Positions 24,595-35,011 of a stretch of 64,000 nucleotides of DNA are shown here, in pieces. The DNA is from Sphingobium naphthae (GTDB lineage Bacteria > Pseudomonadota > Alphaproteobacteria > Sphingomonadales > Sphingomonadaceae): contig NZ_JAJGNO010000003.1 of NCBI RefSeq assembly GCF_020782235.1, forward strand, positions 310,001-374,000, in the 5' to 3' direction. The position numbers and the translations under genes were made by a program. The notes beneath the pieces are model-generated. The model searched no databases. It saw only the letters and a program-made list of their open reading frames with translations, and was not told the origin of the DNA. Within the stretch, counting starts at the first letter, position 1. Each line of letters begins with the position of its first letter.

Positions 24595-25755
24595 TCAGGC
24601 CTTCCAGACCTTGTCCACCGCCGCGTTGAACGCCTCCATTTCCGCCATCGATCCGACCGAGACGCGCGAGACATTGGGCCAGATCGGCCAGTTGCGGCCG
24701 ATCTGCACCTTTTCGGCGAGGATGGCCGCCTGCATCTCCTTGGCGGGCTTGCCCCAATCGACCATGAACATGTTCGCCTCGCTGCCGGGAATCACCTTCA
24801 GCCCCTTGGCCTTGAGGTGGTCCATCGCCTTGGCGCGGGCGGCGACCATCTCGGCCCGGCGCGCCTTGATGAGGTCCGCCTGCGCGACCGACACCGTGCC
24901 GCAGGCGACTGCGGTCATCGGCAGCATTGCGGTGACCTGACCACCATCATAGCGCATCATCTTTTCCATCAGCGTCGGGCTGGCGAAGGTAAGGCCCAGG
25001 CGCATGCCCGCCATGCCGAACAATTTGGAGAAGGTGCGCAGGATCAGCACGTCATCGCGCGACGCCGCCAGCTTGGCGGCGTTGGGGCCGTCATACCAGT
25101 GGATATAGGCTTCATCGACGACCAGGATCGAATCCTTGGGCTTGTTGTTGGCCAGCCATTCGATGTCGGCCAGCGGAGTCACCGTGCCGGTCGGGTTGTT
25201 GGGCGAGCAGATATAATAGACGCCCGCATTCGGATCGGCCGCCAGCATCGCCTTCACATCATGACGATAGTCGCTGGTGAGCGGCACCTTGGTGACTTTC
25301 GCCCCCAGCCAGTCGCCGGTGCGCCAGATCGCCTCATAGGTCGGGTTCGCGGTGACGATGCCGCGCGTGGGCGAGGCATAGGCGACCGCGACGCGGCTCA
25401 GCGGGTCGGACGATCCCGGCCAGGCGGTGACATGGTCGGCGGGAATGCCCTCCACGGCGGACACGGCGGCGAACAATTTCTGATGCTCATTGTCCGGCTC
25501 GTAACGATTGCCTTCGTTGACCAGCTTATAGGCGGCCTCCGCCGCGACCGGGAAGGGGCCGGTCCAGCATTCGTTGGCGCCGATGCGCACGGCGCCTTCG
25601 ACCGGCTTGGCCGCCTGCTGCGCCGCGGCCCCCGTCACGCGCAGCGTCGCCGATGCCGCGCCCAGCAGCGCGGCCGCCTTCGCCAGTTGGCGGCGCGAAT
25701 AGCCGCGGTCGATGAGATCCTGTTCGAAATGCGTCATGTCGGGTTGCGTCGCCAT
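24595..25755 (-). CDS. exported PLP-dependent aminotransferase, copy 2
   Basis: A 386-residue paralogue of the downstream gene, with the same motifs: SPNNPTG, D214 in VVDEAYIHW, and K244 in TFSKLFGMAG. The N-terminus RGYSRRQLAKAAALLGAASA and a Q-rich cleavage area again look like a Tat signal (RR at 21-22). ATG 25755 is chosen with GGAG 8 bases upstream. A 118-bp gap without hairpins separates it from copy 1, so they likely share a transcript. It is divergent from ptsP. The two proteins differ mainly near the substrate-binding entry (for example ESHVMLWPGSGGP against ADHVTAWPGSSDP), hinting at different substrates. Confidence 0.85.
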   Translation of the reverse strand: MATQPDMTHFEQDLIDRGYSRRQLAKAAALLGAASATLRVTGAAAQQAAKPVEGAVRIGANECWTGPFPVAAEAAYKLVNEGNRYEPDNEHQKLFAAVSAVEGIPADHVTAWPGSSDPLSRVAVAYASPTRGIVTANPTYEAIWRTGDWLGAKVTKVPLTSDYRHDVKAMLAADPNAGVYYICSPNNPTGTVTPLADIEWLANNKPKDSILVVDEAYIHWYDGPNAAKLAASRDDVLILRTFSKLFGMAGMRLGLTFASPTLMEKMMRYDGGQVTAMLPMTAVACGTVSVAQADLIKARRAEMVAARAKAMDHLKAKGLKVIPGSEANMFMVDWGKPAKEMQAAILAEKVQIGRNWPIWPNVSRVSVGSMAEMEAFNAAVDKVWKA

Positions 25756-25927
25756 GGTCCTGTCTCCCTGCGGGCCCGTGCGTGAAAGGCCGTTCATCCC
25801 GTTGGACGAATGTACAGAATGTTTCCGCCATGCAAATGGCCTGGCTTGCAGGTGGCGCAGCTTTTTTTGCCGCCCCCGCCACGCATGAATCTTGGAAGTC
25901 GCAAGAGCAATCTGTTAGCGCTTGTCC

Positions 25928-28204
25928 ATGCCCACGACGCCCGCCGCCGCCGCCCGCCAGATCCTTGTCCTGCTGCAGGAGGTGATGGCGTCGCGCAACA
26001 GCGCGCAGGCGAAACTGAACAAGGTGGTGGAGATCATCGGGCAGTCGCTCTCGAGCGAGGTCTGCTCCATCTATCTGGTGCGCGAAGGCGTGCTGGAACT
26101 CTTCGCGACGCGCGGCCTGAAGCAGGAGGCGGTGCATGTCACGCGCATGGCGATGGGCGAGGGGCTGGTGGGCCTGATCGCCACCAATGTCGAGACGCTG
26201 AACCTGGACGAAGCGGCGGCGCATCCCGATTTCTCCTATCGCCCCGAAACCGGCGAGGACCGGTTCCACAGTTTCGCCGGCGTGCCGATCGTACGGCGCG
26301 AGCGCGCGATCGGCGTCCTGTGCGTGCAGCATGTGGAGCCGCGCCGTTATGAAGAGGTCGAGATCGAGGCGTTGCAGACGGTCGCCATGGTGCTGTCCGA
26401 ATTGATCGCCAATGCGGAACTGGCCGACGACGGTCCGGCGGACGCGCGGGTCGCGGAGACCGGCACGACCATGTTGCAGGGGTTGCAGCTGGTCATGGGC
26501 ATGGCGCGCGGCCACGCCGTCTTCCATCAGCCGCGCATCCATGTCGAACATACGGTGGCGGAGGATACCGAGGCCGAGCGGCAGCGCGTCATTTCCGCCT
26601 TCGCCAAGATGCGCGAGCAGATCGACCGGATGACCGGCGCGGCCGAATTCGGGACCGAGGGCGAGCATCAGGAGGTGCTCGAAACGTACAAGATGTTCGC
26701 CTATGACGAAGGCTGGATCCGGCGCATCAACGAGGCGATCGACAGCGGGCTGACCGCCGAGGCCGCGATCGAGCGCGTGCAGCAGCGCACGCGGATGCGG
26801 ATGCGGCAGATCGACGATCCGCTGCTGCAGGACCGGATGCACGACCTGGAGGACATGGCCAATCGGCTGCTGCGCATCGTGTCGGGGCAGTTGGGAACCG
26901 CGGCGCAACTGGGGCTGCGGCAGGACGCCATCCTGATCGCGCGCAATCTGGGCCCGGCCGAGCTGTTGGAATATGATCGACGGCGGCTGAAGGGCGTGAT
27001 CCTGGAGGAAGGATCGCTGACCGCTCATGTCACCATCGTCGCGCGCGCCATGGGCGTGCCGGTGCTGGGGCGGGTGCGGGACGTGCGCCACCAGCTGAAC
27101 GAAGGCGACCTCATCCTGATGGACGTGGCCGAAAACGCGCTGCTGATCCGTCCGAGCGCCGACATGGACGAGGCGTTCGAGAACAAGCTGCATGTGACGC
27201 AGAAGCGCCGGGCCGAATTCGCCGCGATGCGCGACCTGCCGTCCGTCACCACCGACGGTCAGCGGATCGAATTGATGGTCAATGCGGGCCTGCGCGAGGA
27301 TGCGCAGGCGCTGGACCTTGTCGGCGCGGACGGCATCGGCCTGTTCCGCACCGAATTCCAGTTCCTGGTGTCCGCGACCCTGCCGCAGCGCGAAAAGCAG
27401 CAGCGGCTTTACAAGGATGTGCTGGATGCGGCGGGCGATCGTCCGGTCATCTTCCGCACGGTCGACATCGGCGGCGACAAGGCGCTGCCCTATATGCAGC
27501 GCGACGGCGACGAGGAGCTGGAGGATAATCCGGCGATGGGCTGGCGCGCGCTGCGGCTGGCGCTGGACCGCGACGGGCTGATGAAGGCGCAAGCGCGCGC
27601 GCTGCTGGAGGCGAGCGCGGGCAAGGTGCTGAACATCATGTTTCCGATGGTGTCCGAACCCTGGGAATATGAGGAAGCGCGCGCCCTGGTCGAGCATCAG
27701 CGCGACTGGCTGCAGGGACAGAAGAAGAAGCTGCCGATCGCCGTCAAATATGGCGCGATGCTGGAAGTGCCGGCGCTCGCCGAGGTGCTGGACCTTTTGC
27801 TGCCGCGCATCGACTTCCTGTCGATCGGCACCAATGACCTGACCCAGTTCCTGTTCGCGGCGGACCGCGCGCATCCCAAGCTTGCCGAACGCTATGACTG
27901 GCTGAGCATCGCCATCCTGCGCTTCCTTGATCGCGTGGTGCGCGCCTGCGCGACGCATCAGGTGCCGGTCGGCGTCTGCGGCGAAATGGGCGGGCGCACG
28001 CTGGAGGCGATGGCGCTGATCGGCCTCGGCATCCGTCGCCTGTCGATCACGCCGGCGTCGGTCGGCCCGGTCAAGGCGATGATCCGCGCGATCGACGCCA
28101 GTGCACTGGAAAGGATGATGCGCGAATGGCTGAATGACGGGGTGCTGGACATCCGTGCGCGGCTGACGCAATGGGCGGTCGAGCGGGGTGTCGAACTGAG
28201 TTGA
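25928..28204 (+). CDS. ptsP: phosphoenolpyruvate-protein phosphotransferase, nitrogen PTS enzyme I
   Basis: A 758-residue enzyme I-Ntr. An N-terminal GAF domain (about 20-165, with GEGLVGLIA and FHSFAGVPIVRRERAIGVL) is followed by the EI domains: the phosphohistidine H367 in SLTAHVTIVARAMGVPVLG, the PEP-binding GIGLFRTEF and RTVDIGGDK blocks, FLSIGTNDLTQF, and the active cysteine C684 in VCGEMGG. It phosphorylates NPr from PEP, and GAF ligands (glutamine in other species) tune it, linking carbon/nitrogen status to regulation. The ORF opens with TTG 25922; ATG 25928 is used. It is divergent from the aminotransferases. Confidence 0.95.
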   Translation: MPTTPAAAARQILVLLQEVMASRNSAQAKLNKVVEIIGQSLSSEVCSIYLVREGVLELFATRGLKQEAVHVTRMAMGEGLVGLIATNVETLNLDEAAAHPDFSYRPETGEDRFHSFAGVPIVRRERAIGVLCVQHVEPRRYEEVEIEALQTVAMVLSELIANAELADDGPADARVAETGTTMLQGLQLVMGMARGHAVFHQPRIHVEHTVAEDTEAERQRVISAFAKMREQIDRMTGAAEFGTEGEHQEVLETYKMFAYDEGWIRRINEAIDSGLTAEAAIERVQQRTRMRMRQIDDPLLQDRMHDLEDMANRLLRIVSGQLGTAAQLGLRQDAILIARNLGPAELLEYDRRRLKGVILEEGSLTAHVTIVARAMGVPVLGRVRDVRHQLNEGDLILMDVAENALLIRPSADMDEAFENKLHVTQKRRAEFAAMRDLPSVTTDGQRIELMVNAGLREDAQALDLVGADGIGLFRTEFQFLVSATLPQREKQQRLYKDVLDAAGDRPVIFRTVDIGGDKALPYMQRDGDEELEDNPAMGWRALRLALDRDGLMKAQARALLEASAGKVLNIMFPMVSEPWEYEEARALVEHQRDWLQGQKKKLPIAVKYGAMLEVPALAEVLDLLLPRIDFLSIGTNDLTQFLFAADRAHPKLAERYDWLSIAILRFLDRVVRACATHQVPVGVCGEMGGRTLEAMALIGLGIRRLSITPASVGPVKAMIRAIDASALERMMREWLNDGVLDIRARLTQWAVERGVELS

Positions 28205-28277
28205 AACGGCGGCAGCGGCGTTGACAACGCCCGTCCCGCAATGAGACAAGGCCGACCACCAAAGGTCGCGGAGCAGC

Positions 28278-29129
28278 ATGGCAGAAGAACCAGAAGTCGA
28301 ACCCGGCGCGACGCCGGTGGAAGAAACGCAACCCAGCACCCCAGGGGCGAAGCTGCGCGCCGCCCGCGAGGCGCAGGGCCTGTCCCTTCAGGATGTCGCC
28401 ACCCGCACGCGCATCGCGCAGCGACAGCTGGAAGCGGTTGAGCGCGACGATTATGGCGCGCTCCCCGGCATTCCTTATGCGGTCGGTTTCGCGCGGGCCT
28501 ATGCCCGGGCCGTCGATCTGGACGAGGTCGTGATTGCAGCCGAGGTGCGCGAAGCGGTGCACGGCTCAGATCTTGGCGCCAATCGCTATGAGGCGTTCGA
28601 ACCCGCCGATCCTGCGCGCGTGCCGTCGCGCACGCTGGCCTGGACGCTGGCGGCCATCGTGCTGCTGCTGGTCGGGGGCTATATCATCTGGCGCACGCAA
28701 TTGTTCACCCCGCCAACCAGCGAAGAAATTGCTGCCCAGGCGCCCGCCCGACCCGCCGCGCGTCCGGCCGGCGTCACGGCGCCCGCCGCACCGGTCCCGC
28801 AGACGGTCGTCTTCACCGCCGTCGACGACGTGTGGCTGCGCATCGTCGATGAAGCCGGCGAGCGGCTGAAGGACGGCACGATGAAGAAGGGCGAGCGGTT
28901 CACGCTGCCCGCGGGCGCACGCAATCCGACCATATTGACCGGCCGCCCCCAGGCATTGAGCGTGACCGTCGGTGGCAAGCTGGTAGCGCCGCTAGGCGAG
29001 GCCGATCGCACCATCGCCGATGTTCCGGTCAGCGCCGAAGCGCTGCTGGCGCGTGGCGCCGCTGCCGGCGGGGCCCAGGCAGCGCCCGCGGCGGGGCAGG
29101 CGACGCCAGCGCCGGCCCCGGCAAACTGA
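28278..29129 (+). CDS. RodZ-like helix-turn-helix membrane protein
   Basis: A 283-residue protein. A cytoplasmic HTH domain of the RodZ type (about 24-90: GAKLRAAREAQGLSLQDVA, then TRTRIAQRQLEAVE, then PYAVGFARAYARAVDLD) is followed by one membrane helix (about 119-137, TLAWTLAAIVLLLVGGYIIW) and a periplasmic part with a DUF4115-like beta domain (VVFTAVDDVWLRIVDEAGER and so on) and Ala/Pro-rich tail. RodZ links MreB to the rod-shape machinery; DUF4115 is its periplasmic partner domain. It follows ptsP by 73 bp and may be co-transcribed with it. Assignment of rod-shape function is by architecture. Confidence 0.8.
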   Translation: MAEEPEVEPGATPVEETQPSTPGAKLRAAREAQGLSLQDVATRTRIAQRQLEAVERDDYGALPGIPYAVGFARAYARAVDLDEVVIAAEVREAVHGSDLGANRYEAFEPADPARVPSRTLAWTLAAIVLLLVGGYIIWRTQLFTPPTSEEIAAQAPARPAARPAGVTAPAAPVPQTVVFTAVDDVWLRIVDEAGERLKDGTMKKGERFTLPAGARNPTILTGRPQALSVTVGGKLVAPLGEADRTIADVPVSAEALLARGAAAGGAQAAPAAGQATPAPAPAN

Positions 29130-29289
29130 CCGCAGCGCAGGTCCCGCTTTACCGCAGGAAATAAGGCTATATGGTTAAGGCGGGCAGCGGCCGTTTCGAG
29201 CGGGGCGGCGCTGCCACTTGGATTTAATGCGTTTTTCGGCAGGGCAGACTTACGGCCCACGCCGGGCAGCGCCGCAGTCGGGGAACATC

Positions 29290-30216
29290 ATGCGTCACGC
29301 CTTTTTCGCGACCTCAGCACTGATCGGGGGCGCGCTGATCGCGCTCGCGCCGCCAGCCGTTGCGCAGAACAGCGTCGAAGGACGGGTCGACCGGCTGGAA
29401 AAGGAAATGCGCGCGGTGCAGCGCAAGGTCTTTCCTGCCGGCACGCCCATCGAGGCTGAGATTACACGGCCGGCGACGCCGCTCCCATCCCCGGGCACGC
29501 CGGCTTCTACGCCCATCGCCGACCTGACCGCACGCGTGAACGCGCTGGAATCGCAGCTTGCCTCCATCACCGGCCAAGTGGAGGAAAACAGCTACAAGCT
29601 GCGTCAGCTGGAAGAATCCTTCACCAAATATAAGGCGGAGGCGGATGCGCGCATGGCTCCGGCGGTCGCTCCGCCCGCCATGGCGCCGACCGCGTCGGCT
29701 TCGCCGAGCGAAGCAGCGCCGGCTGCGCCCCGGCCTGCTGCGCCCGCGCCAAAGCCGGCCGCGCCGGCCGGCGCCAGCGATGCGCGCAAGACGGCGGTCG
29801 CCGCCATCGAACGGCCCGACACGGGTGACGCCGCCAATGACGCCTATACCTATGGCTTCCGCCTGTGGGACGCGAAATTCTATCCCGAGGCGCAGGCGCA
29901 GCTGAAGGCCACGGTCGACAAATATGGCGACAGTTCGGTCGGCAGTCGGGCGCAGAATCTGCTGGGCCGCGCCTATCTGGACGATGGCAAGCCGGCGCTC
30001 GCCTCGGTCGCCTTCTACGAAAATTACCAGAAGCGCCCGCGCGGCGAGCGCGCGCCCGACAGCCTCGCCTATCTGGGCGAGGCGCTGATCCAGCTCAAGA
30101 AGCCGGCCGACGCCTGCAAGGTCTATCAGGAACTGGATCAGGTCTATGGCGGCAGCCTGTCGTCCAGCCTGCGCGGCATGATGGACAAGGGCCGCGCTCA
30201 GGCGAAGTGCAGCTGA
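29290..30216 (+). CDS. cpoB: Tol-Pal system protein YbgF/CpoB
   Basis: A 308-residue periplasmic protein: signal peptide MRHAFFATSALIGGALIALA (cleavage after VAQ), an N-terminal coiled coil (VEGRVDRLEKEMRAVQRKVF and ARVNALESQLASITGQVEEN), a proline/alanine-rich linker, and C-terminal TPRs (AYTYGFRLWDAKFYPEAQAQ; GRAYLDDGKPALASVAFY). CpoB trimerises through the coiled coil, binds TolA and coordinates peptidoglycan synthesis with outer-membrane constriction. Here the other tol/pal genes are not adjacent in the visible region. Its end overlaps the tilS start. Confidence 0.9.
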   Translation: MRHAFFATSALIGGALIALAPPAVAQNSVEGRVDRLEKEMRAVQRKVFPAGTPIEAEITRPATPLPSPGTPASTPIADLTARVNALESQLASITGQVEENSYKLRQLEESFTKYKAEADARMAPAVAPPAMAPTASASPSEAAPAAPRPAAPAPKPAAPAGASDARKTAVAAIERPDTGDAANDAYTYGFRLWDAKFYPEAQAQLKATVDKYGDSSVGSRAQNLLGRAYLDDGKPALASVAFYENYQKRPRGERAPDSLAYLGEALIQLKKPADACKVYQELDQVYGGSLSSSLRGMMDKGRAQAKCS

Positions 30217-31151
30217 CAGGCGACGACGCGGCGCTGGAGGCGCGACTGATCGTCGCGACCCAGGCGCTGGTGGGTGATTGTCATGCGGCGCGATTCGGCG
30301 TTGCCGTGTCGGGCGGGCCGGACAGCATGGCGTTGCTGTATCTGGCGGCACGCGCCTTTCCCGGCCGCGTGGCGGCGGTGACCGTCGATCATGGGTTGCG
30401 CGCGGAGTCGGCGGACGAGGCGGCCATGGTGGCGCGCTGGTGCGCGGGGCAGGGCATTGTGCATGCGACGCTTGCGCCCGACGCTCCCGTCACCGGCAAT
30501 GTGCAGGCCTGGGCGCGCGCCATGCGCTATCGGCTGATCGAGCAATGGCGTGTCCGGCAGGGGCTGGATTGGATCATGACCGCGCATCATGCCGACGACC
30601 AGTTGGAAACGCTATTGATGCGCCTCAATCGTGGATCGGGCGTCGGCGGCCTCGCCGGCGTGCGCGCGCGATCGGGCCGAGTCATCCGGCCGCTGCTGGG
30701 CGAGCGGAAGGCCGTGCTTCAGGCTCTGGCCGACGCGCAAGGCTTGCCGCACGCACAGGACCCCTCCAACATCGACCCGCGCTTCGATCGTGCGTCTCTG
30801 CGGCGCGCTCTGGTGGATGCGCCGTGGCTGGATGCTGAGGCGGCTTCGCGCAGTGCCGCGGCGCTGGCGGAGGCGGAAGCGGCGATTGCGTGGAGCGTGG
30901 CGCAGCTTGCCGAGGCGCATGTCCAGGCCGAAGGCGACGGGTGGCGACTGGAGCGGGCCGACTTGCCGCGCGAATATCTGCGGCGTCTGGTGCTGCACAT
31001 GCTGATCCTGGCGGGAGCGCCTTCGCCGCGCGGGGACAGCCTGGACCATGCCATGGCGCAAGCAGCGGCGGGGAGGCAGGGCAGCCTGGGCGACTGGCTG
31101 CTGCGGGGTGGTGAAAGCTGGACCCTTTATCCCGCCCCTGCGCGAAGATAG
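30207..31151 (+). CDS. tilS: tRNA(Ile)-lysidine synthetase
   Basis: About 314 residues from GTG 30207, which overlaps the cpoB stop by 10 bp. The PP-loop ATP pyrophosphatase motif SGGPDS is at 35-40 (FGVAVSGGPDSMALLYLAA), with HHADDQLET and the LLMRLNRGSGVGGLAG block that follows in TilS. It makes lysidine at C34 of tRNA-Ile(CAU). cpoB-tilS-ftsH is a conserved alphaproteobacterial order. The C-terminal tRNA-binding part is shorter than in E. coli (432 residues), as in other short alphaproteobacterial TilS proteins. No better start is visible because the frame runs on into cpoB. Confidence 0.9.
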   Translation: MQLTGDDAALEARLIVATQALVGDCHAARFGVAVSGGPDSMALLYLAARAFPGRVAAVTVDHGLRAESADEAAMVARWCAGQGIVHATLAPDAPVTGNVQAWARAMRYRLIEQWRVRQGLDWIMTAHHADDQLETLLMRLNRGSGVGGLAGVRARSGRVIRPLLGERKAVLQALADAQGLPHAQDPSNIDPRFDRASLRRALVDAPWLDAEAASRSAAALAEAEAAIAWSVAQLAEAHVQAEGDGWRLERADLPREYLRRLVLHMLILAGAPSPRGDSLDHAMAQAAAGRQGSLGDWLLRGGESWTLYPAPARR

Positions 31152-31287
31152 CCACTCAACGGTCGTTACGGAAAGGTTCCGCAGATCGGCGCACGATGCT
31201 CACAACTCACCGCATTGTGGGGCGCAGTGACGCTTGGTTAATGCCCGCTATGCTATTGGCCCGGCTTTCTAGCGGGAATGTCCATGC

Positions 31288-31479
31288 ATGTTTGAATTTG
31301 CGGCTTTGTCCTACGGCCTGTTGGCGAGCATCATCCTTTCGGCGGCGCAGCGCAATCGGAAGCTCGCCCGTCCGCATCCGCCCCTTCTCCTCTATATGGG
31401 CTATCTGCTGTGCGGCCTGTCGGGGGGCTTGGCGCTTGCGCTCGGCTATCTGGCGCTGACGATCGCGGGACTCGCCTGA
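31288..31479 (+). CDS. small membrane protein (63 aa) between tilS and ftsH
   Basis: A 63-residue ORF with two hydrophobic segments: FAALSYGLLASIILSAAQ, a positive loop (RNRKLARPHP), then LLLYMGYLLCGLSGGLALAL and a further hydrophobic stretch. It could span the membrane two or three times with the basic loop inside. GGGAA lies about 10 bases before the ATG. I do not recognise a family. Its place between tilS and ftsH, where the membrane protease FtsH follows 99 bp later, suggests envelope or FtsH-related context, but this is only positional. Confidence 0.5.
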   Translation: MFEFAALSYGLLASIILSAAQRNRKLARPHPPLLLYMGYLLCGLSGGLALALGYLALTIAGLA

Positions 31480-31578
31480 CACCCGGTCAGCCCCGGTAAA
31501 TCGCGGCTGTGGCAGGGTGCGTGCTCCGCTTGCGCTTTTGCCGGCGTGCCCTATCTTGGCGGGTGAAAGAGAGTGATG

Positions 31579-33528
<1,950 letters not shown>

Positions 33529-33550
33529 GGCTGGGAAGCGATTGAAGAAC

Positions 33551-33580
33551 AAGGCGCCGCCGCAAGGTGGCGCCTTTTTT
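33551..33580 (+). terminator. terminator of ftsH
   Basis: A GC-rich hairpin, arms AAGGCGCC and GGCGCCTT with further GCC/GGT pairing around a GCAA loop, followed by six Ts, 22 bp after the ftsH stop. Confidence 0.9.
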
Positions 33581-33738
33581 GTTGGGTCAGTGCACGGGGC
33601 TTCTGTGACTGCCCAATATCACCTGATCCCGATGCGCCACGTTGTCGTCTTGTCAGCAGAGGCGAGAGGGGAGGGCGATGCATCCCTGGTCGGCTGACAG
33701 GCGCAGGACGTTCCGAGCGGCACATCGCCAATAGCCCT

Positions 33739-33826
33739 CGTCGTCCCCGCGAAGGCGGGGACCCACATCGCCACATTGACCGCCCTGCCGATGGCGATTT
33801 GGATCCTCGCCTCCGCGGGGACGACG
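33739..33826. repeat. imperfect inverted repeat (REP-like) in a 409-bp gene-free gap
   Basis: Two 35-base arms (33739-33773 and 33792-33826), one the reverse complement of the other at about 31 of 35 positions, around an 18-base centre. Each arm also contains its own CCCCGC...GCGGGG stem. The gap from the ftsH terminator (33580) to grxD (33990) has no other gene; its remaining content is this element and the grxD terminator. The translated frames MDPRLRGDD around it are the usual artefact of this kind of repeat. Confidence 0.8.
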
Positions 33827-33933
33827 GGAGGGAAGATGTGGGCTGCTCAAACCTTCGGCAAAGAAACATGTCGGCACGGGATGCACCGATCAGTCTAACC
33901 GCCCGACAGGACGATGCACCAAAGCCCGCGAAC

Positions 33934-33967
33934 AACAAAAAAGGCGGCCCGCCATGCAGACCGCCTC
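33934..33967 (-). terminator. terminator of the leu-bolA-grxD cluster
   Basis: On the minus strand, the stem AGGCGG/CCGCCT spans a 13-base loop and ends in six Ts followed by GTTG, about 23 bp after the grxD stop. Confidence 0.7.
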
Positions 33968-33989
33968 TTCGCTATCGCTTCGTCGCTGC

Positions 33990-34322
33990 TCAGTTGGCCG
34001 GCGCGACGCCCTGATCGGTCATGAGCTGCTGCAGCTCGCCCGCCTCGTACATTTCCATCATGATGTCGCTGCCGCCGACAAATTCGCCCTTCACATAGAG
34101 CTGCGGGATGGTGGGCCAGTCGGAATAGGCCTTGATGCCCTGACGGATCGCCTGATCCTGCAGCACGTCGACCGTATCATAGCCCACGCCCAGATGCTCC
34201 AGGATCGCAATGGCGCGGCTGGAAAAGCCGCACTGGGGAAAGAGCGGCGTGCCCTTCATGAAGAGCACCACATCGTGGCCGCCCACAATTTCTGCGATCC
34301 GCTGCTGCACGGCGTCGGTCAT
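33990..34322 (-). CDS. grxD: monothiol glutaredoxin (Grx4 type)
   Basis: A 110-residue monothiol glutaredoxin. The active site is CGFS with C31 (PLFPQCGFSSRA); WPTIPQLYV and FVGGSDIMMEM are the conserved TIP and GGSD blocks of the family. The start ATG at 34322 has GGAA about 6 bases before it; an in-frame ATG 12 bases upstream has a poorly spaced site. These proteins bind a [2Fe-2S] cluster at their dimer interface with glutathione and work with BolA in Fe-S trafficking. bolA lies just upstream, and leuC/leuD (LeuC is a 4Fe-4S enzyme) are in the same cluster. Confidence 0.95.
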   Translation of the reverse strand: MTDAVQQRIAEIVGGHDVVLFMKGTPLFPQCGFSSRAIAILEHLGVGYDTVDVLQDQAIRQGIKAYSDWPTIPQLYVKGEFVGGSDIMMEMYEAGELQQLMTDQGVAPAN

Positions 34323-34383
34323 TATAGTTTCCATTCCTGTCTGTCGCCGCTGCCTGGGAGCGAGCGAGTAATCACGTGAACCG

Positions 34384-34617
34384 TTAGTTGGGAACGGCGG
34401 TGGTGAGTTGCAAGGCGTGAAGCACGCCCCCCATGCGCCCGCCCAGCGCGGCATAGACGGCGCGCTGCTGCGCGACGCGGCTCAAGCCCCGGAAGCTTTC
34501 CGACACCACGCGCGCCGCATAATGGTCGCCATCGCCGGCCAGGTCGGTAATTTCGACCTGCGCGTCGGGAATGGCGGCGCGGATCATGTCCGCAATGTCG
34601 GCGGCGGCCATCGGCAT
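34384..34617 (-). CDS. bolA: BolA family protein (IbaG-like)
   Basis: A 77-residue BolA-like protein. It has AQVEITDLAGDGDHYAARVV, with the DGDHY histidine region, and the helix SESFRGLSRVAQQRAVYAAL. It has no signal. BolA/IbaG proteins form [2Fe-2S]-bridged heterodimers with monothiol glutaredoxins, and the Grx4 gene is the next gene (61 bp). It starts 13 bp after the zeta/DUF1476 gene, suggesting a common transcript. Confidence 0.93.
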   Translation of the reverse strand: MPMAAADIADMIRAAIPDAQVEITDLAGDGDHYAARVVSESFRGLSRVAQQRAVYAALGGRMGGVLHALQLTTAVPN

Positions 34618-34630
34618 GGTCGTCGCGCCC

Positions 34631-34954
34631 TTATTGCGCTTCGATGAACATGCGGCGCGCGATCACCGCCTGTTCGTCCAGCGCAGCGCGCACGCCCGCC
34701 TCGTCGATGTTGATGCCCGCCTGGGTCATGTCGCCAACCAGCTTGCGGATGACATCCTCATCGCCCGCTTCCTCGAAATCGGCCTGCACCACCGCCTTGG
34801 CATAGGCGTCGGTTTCCTCGGGCGTCAGGCCCATTTTCGCCGCGGCCCATTCGCCCAGCAGCCGATTGCGCCGCGCCTGAATGCGGAACTGCATTTCCTG
34901 GTCATGGGCGAACATATTTTCGAACGCCTTTTCGCGATCGTCGAAGGTGGTCAT
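34631..34954 (-). CDS. DUF1476 protein, F1-ATPase inhibitor zeta subunit-like
   Basis: A 107-residue all-helical protein recognisable as DUF1476: TTFDDREKAFENMFAHDQEM, then FRIQARRNRLLGEWAAAKMG, then VQADFEEAGDEDV. In Paracoccus the zeta subunit of this family blocks ATP hydrolysis by F1Fo-ATP synthase through its N-terminus. It is restricted to alphaproteobacteria, which supports the taxonomic call. It sits 57 bp after leuD and 13 bp before bolA. Confidence 0.88.
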   Translation of the reverse strand: MTTFDDREKAFENMFAHDQEMQFRIQARRNRLLGEWAAAKMGLTPEETDAYAKAVVQADFEEAGDEDVIRKLVGDMTQAGINIDEAGVRAALDEQAVIARRMFIEAQ

Positions 34955-35011
34955 GCGATTATGCCCCGTTGGATGGCCTGTTGCCGACAGGTGATAGGAA
35001 GAAGCGCGCGG

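Noticed and set aside
25526..28339. A 937-codon open frame on the minus strand across ptsP
   Set aside because: Antisense to a clearly recognised PtsP. Long antisense frames are common in GC-rich DNA because stop codons are rare; the translation is Arg/Gln/His-rich with no domain. Similar frames at 59923-62010 (minus), 31207-33552 (minus), 38155-40116 (minus) and 56290-58470 (plus) were rejected for the same reason.
33799..34014. Open frame starting MDPRLRGDD after ftsH
   Set aside because: Classic translation of a REP-like repeat, not a gene.
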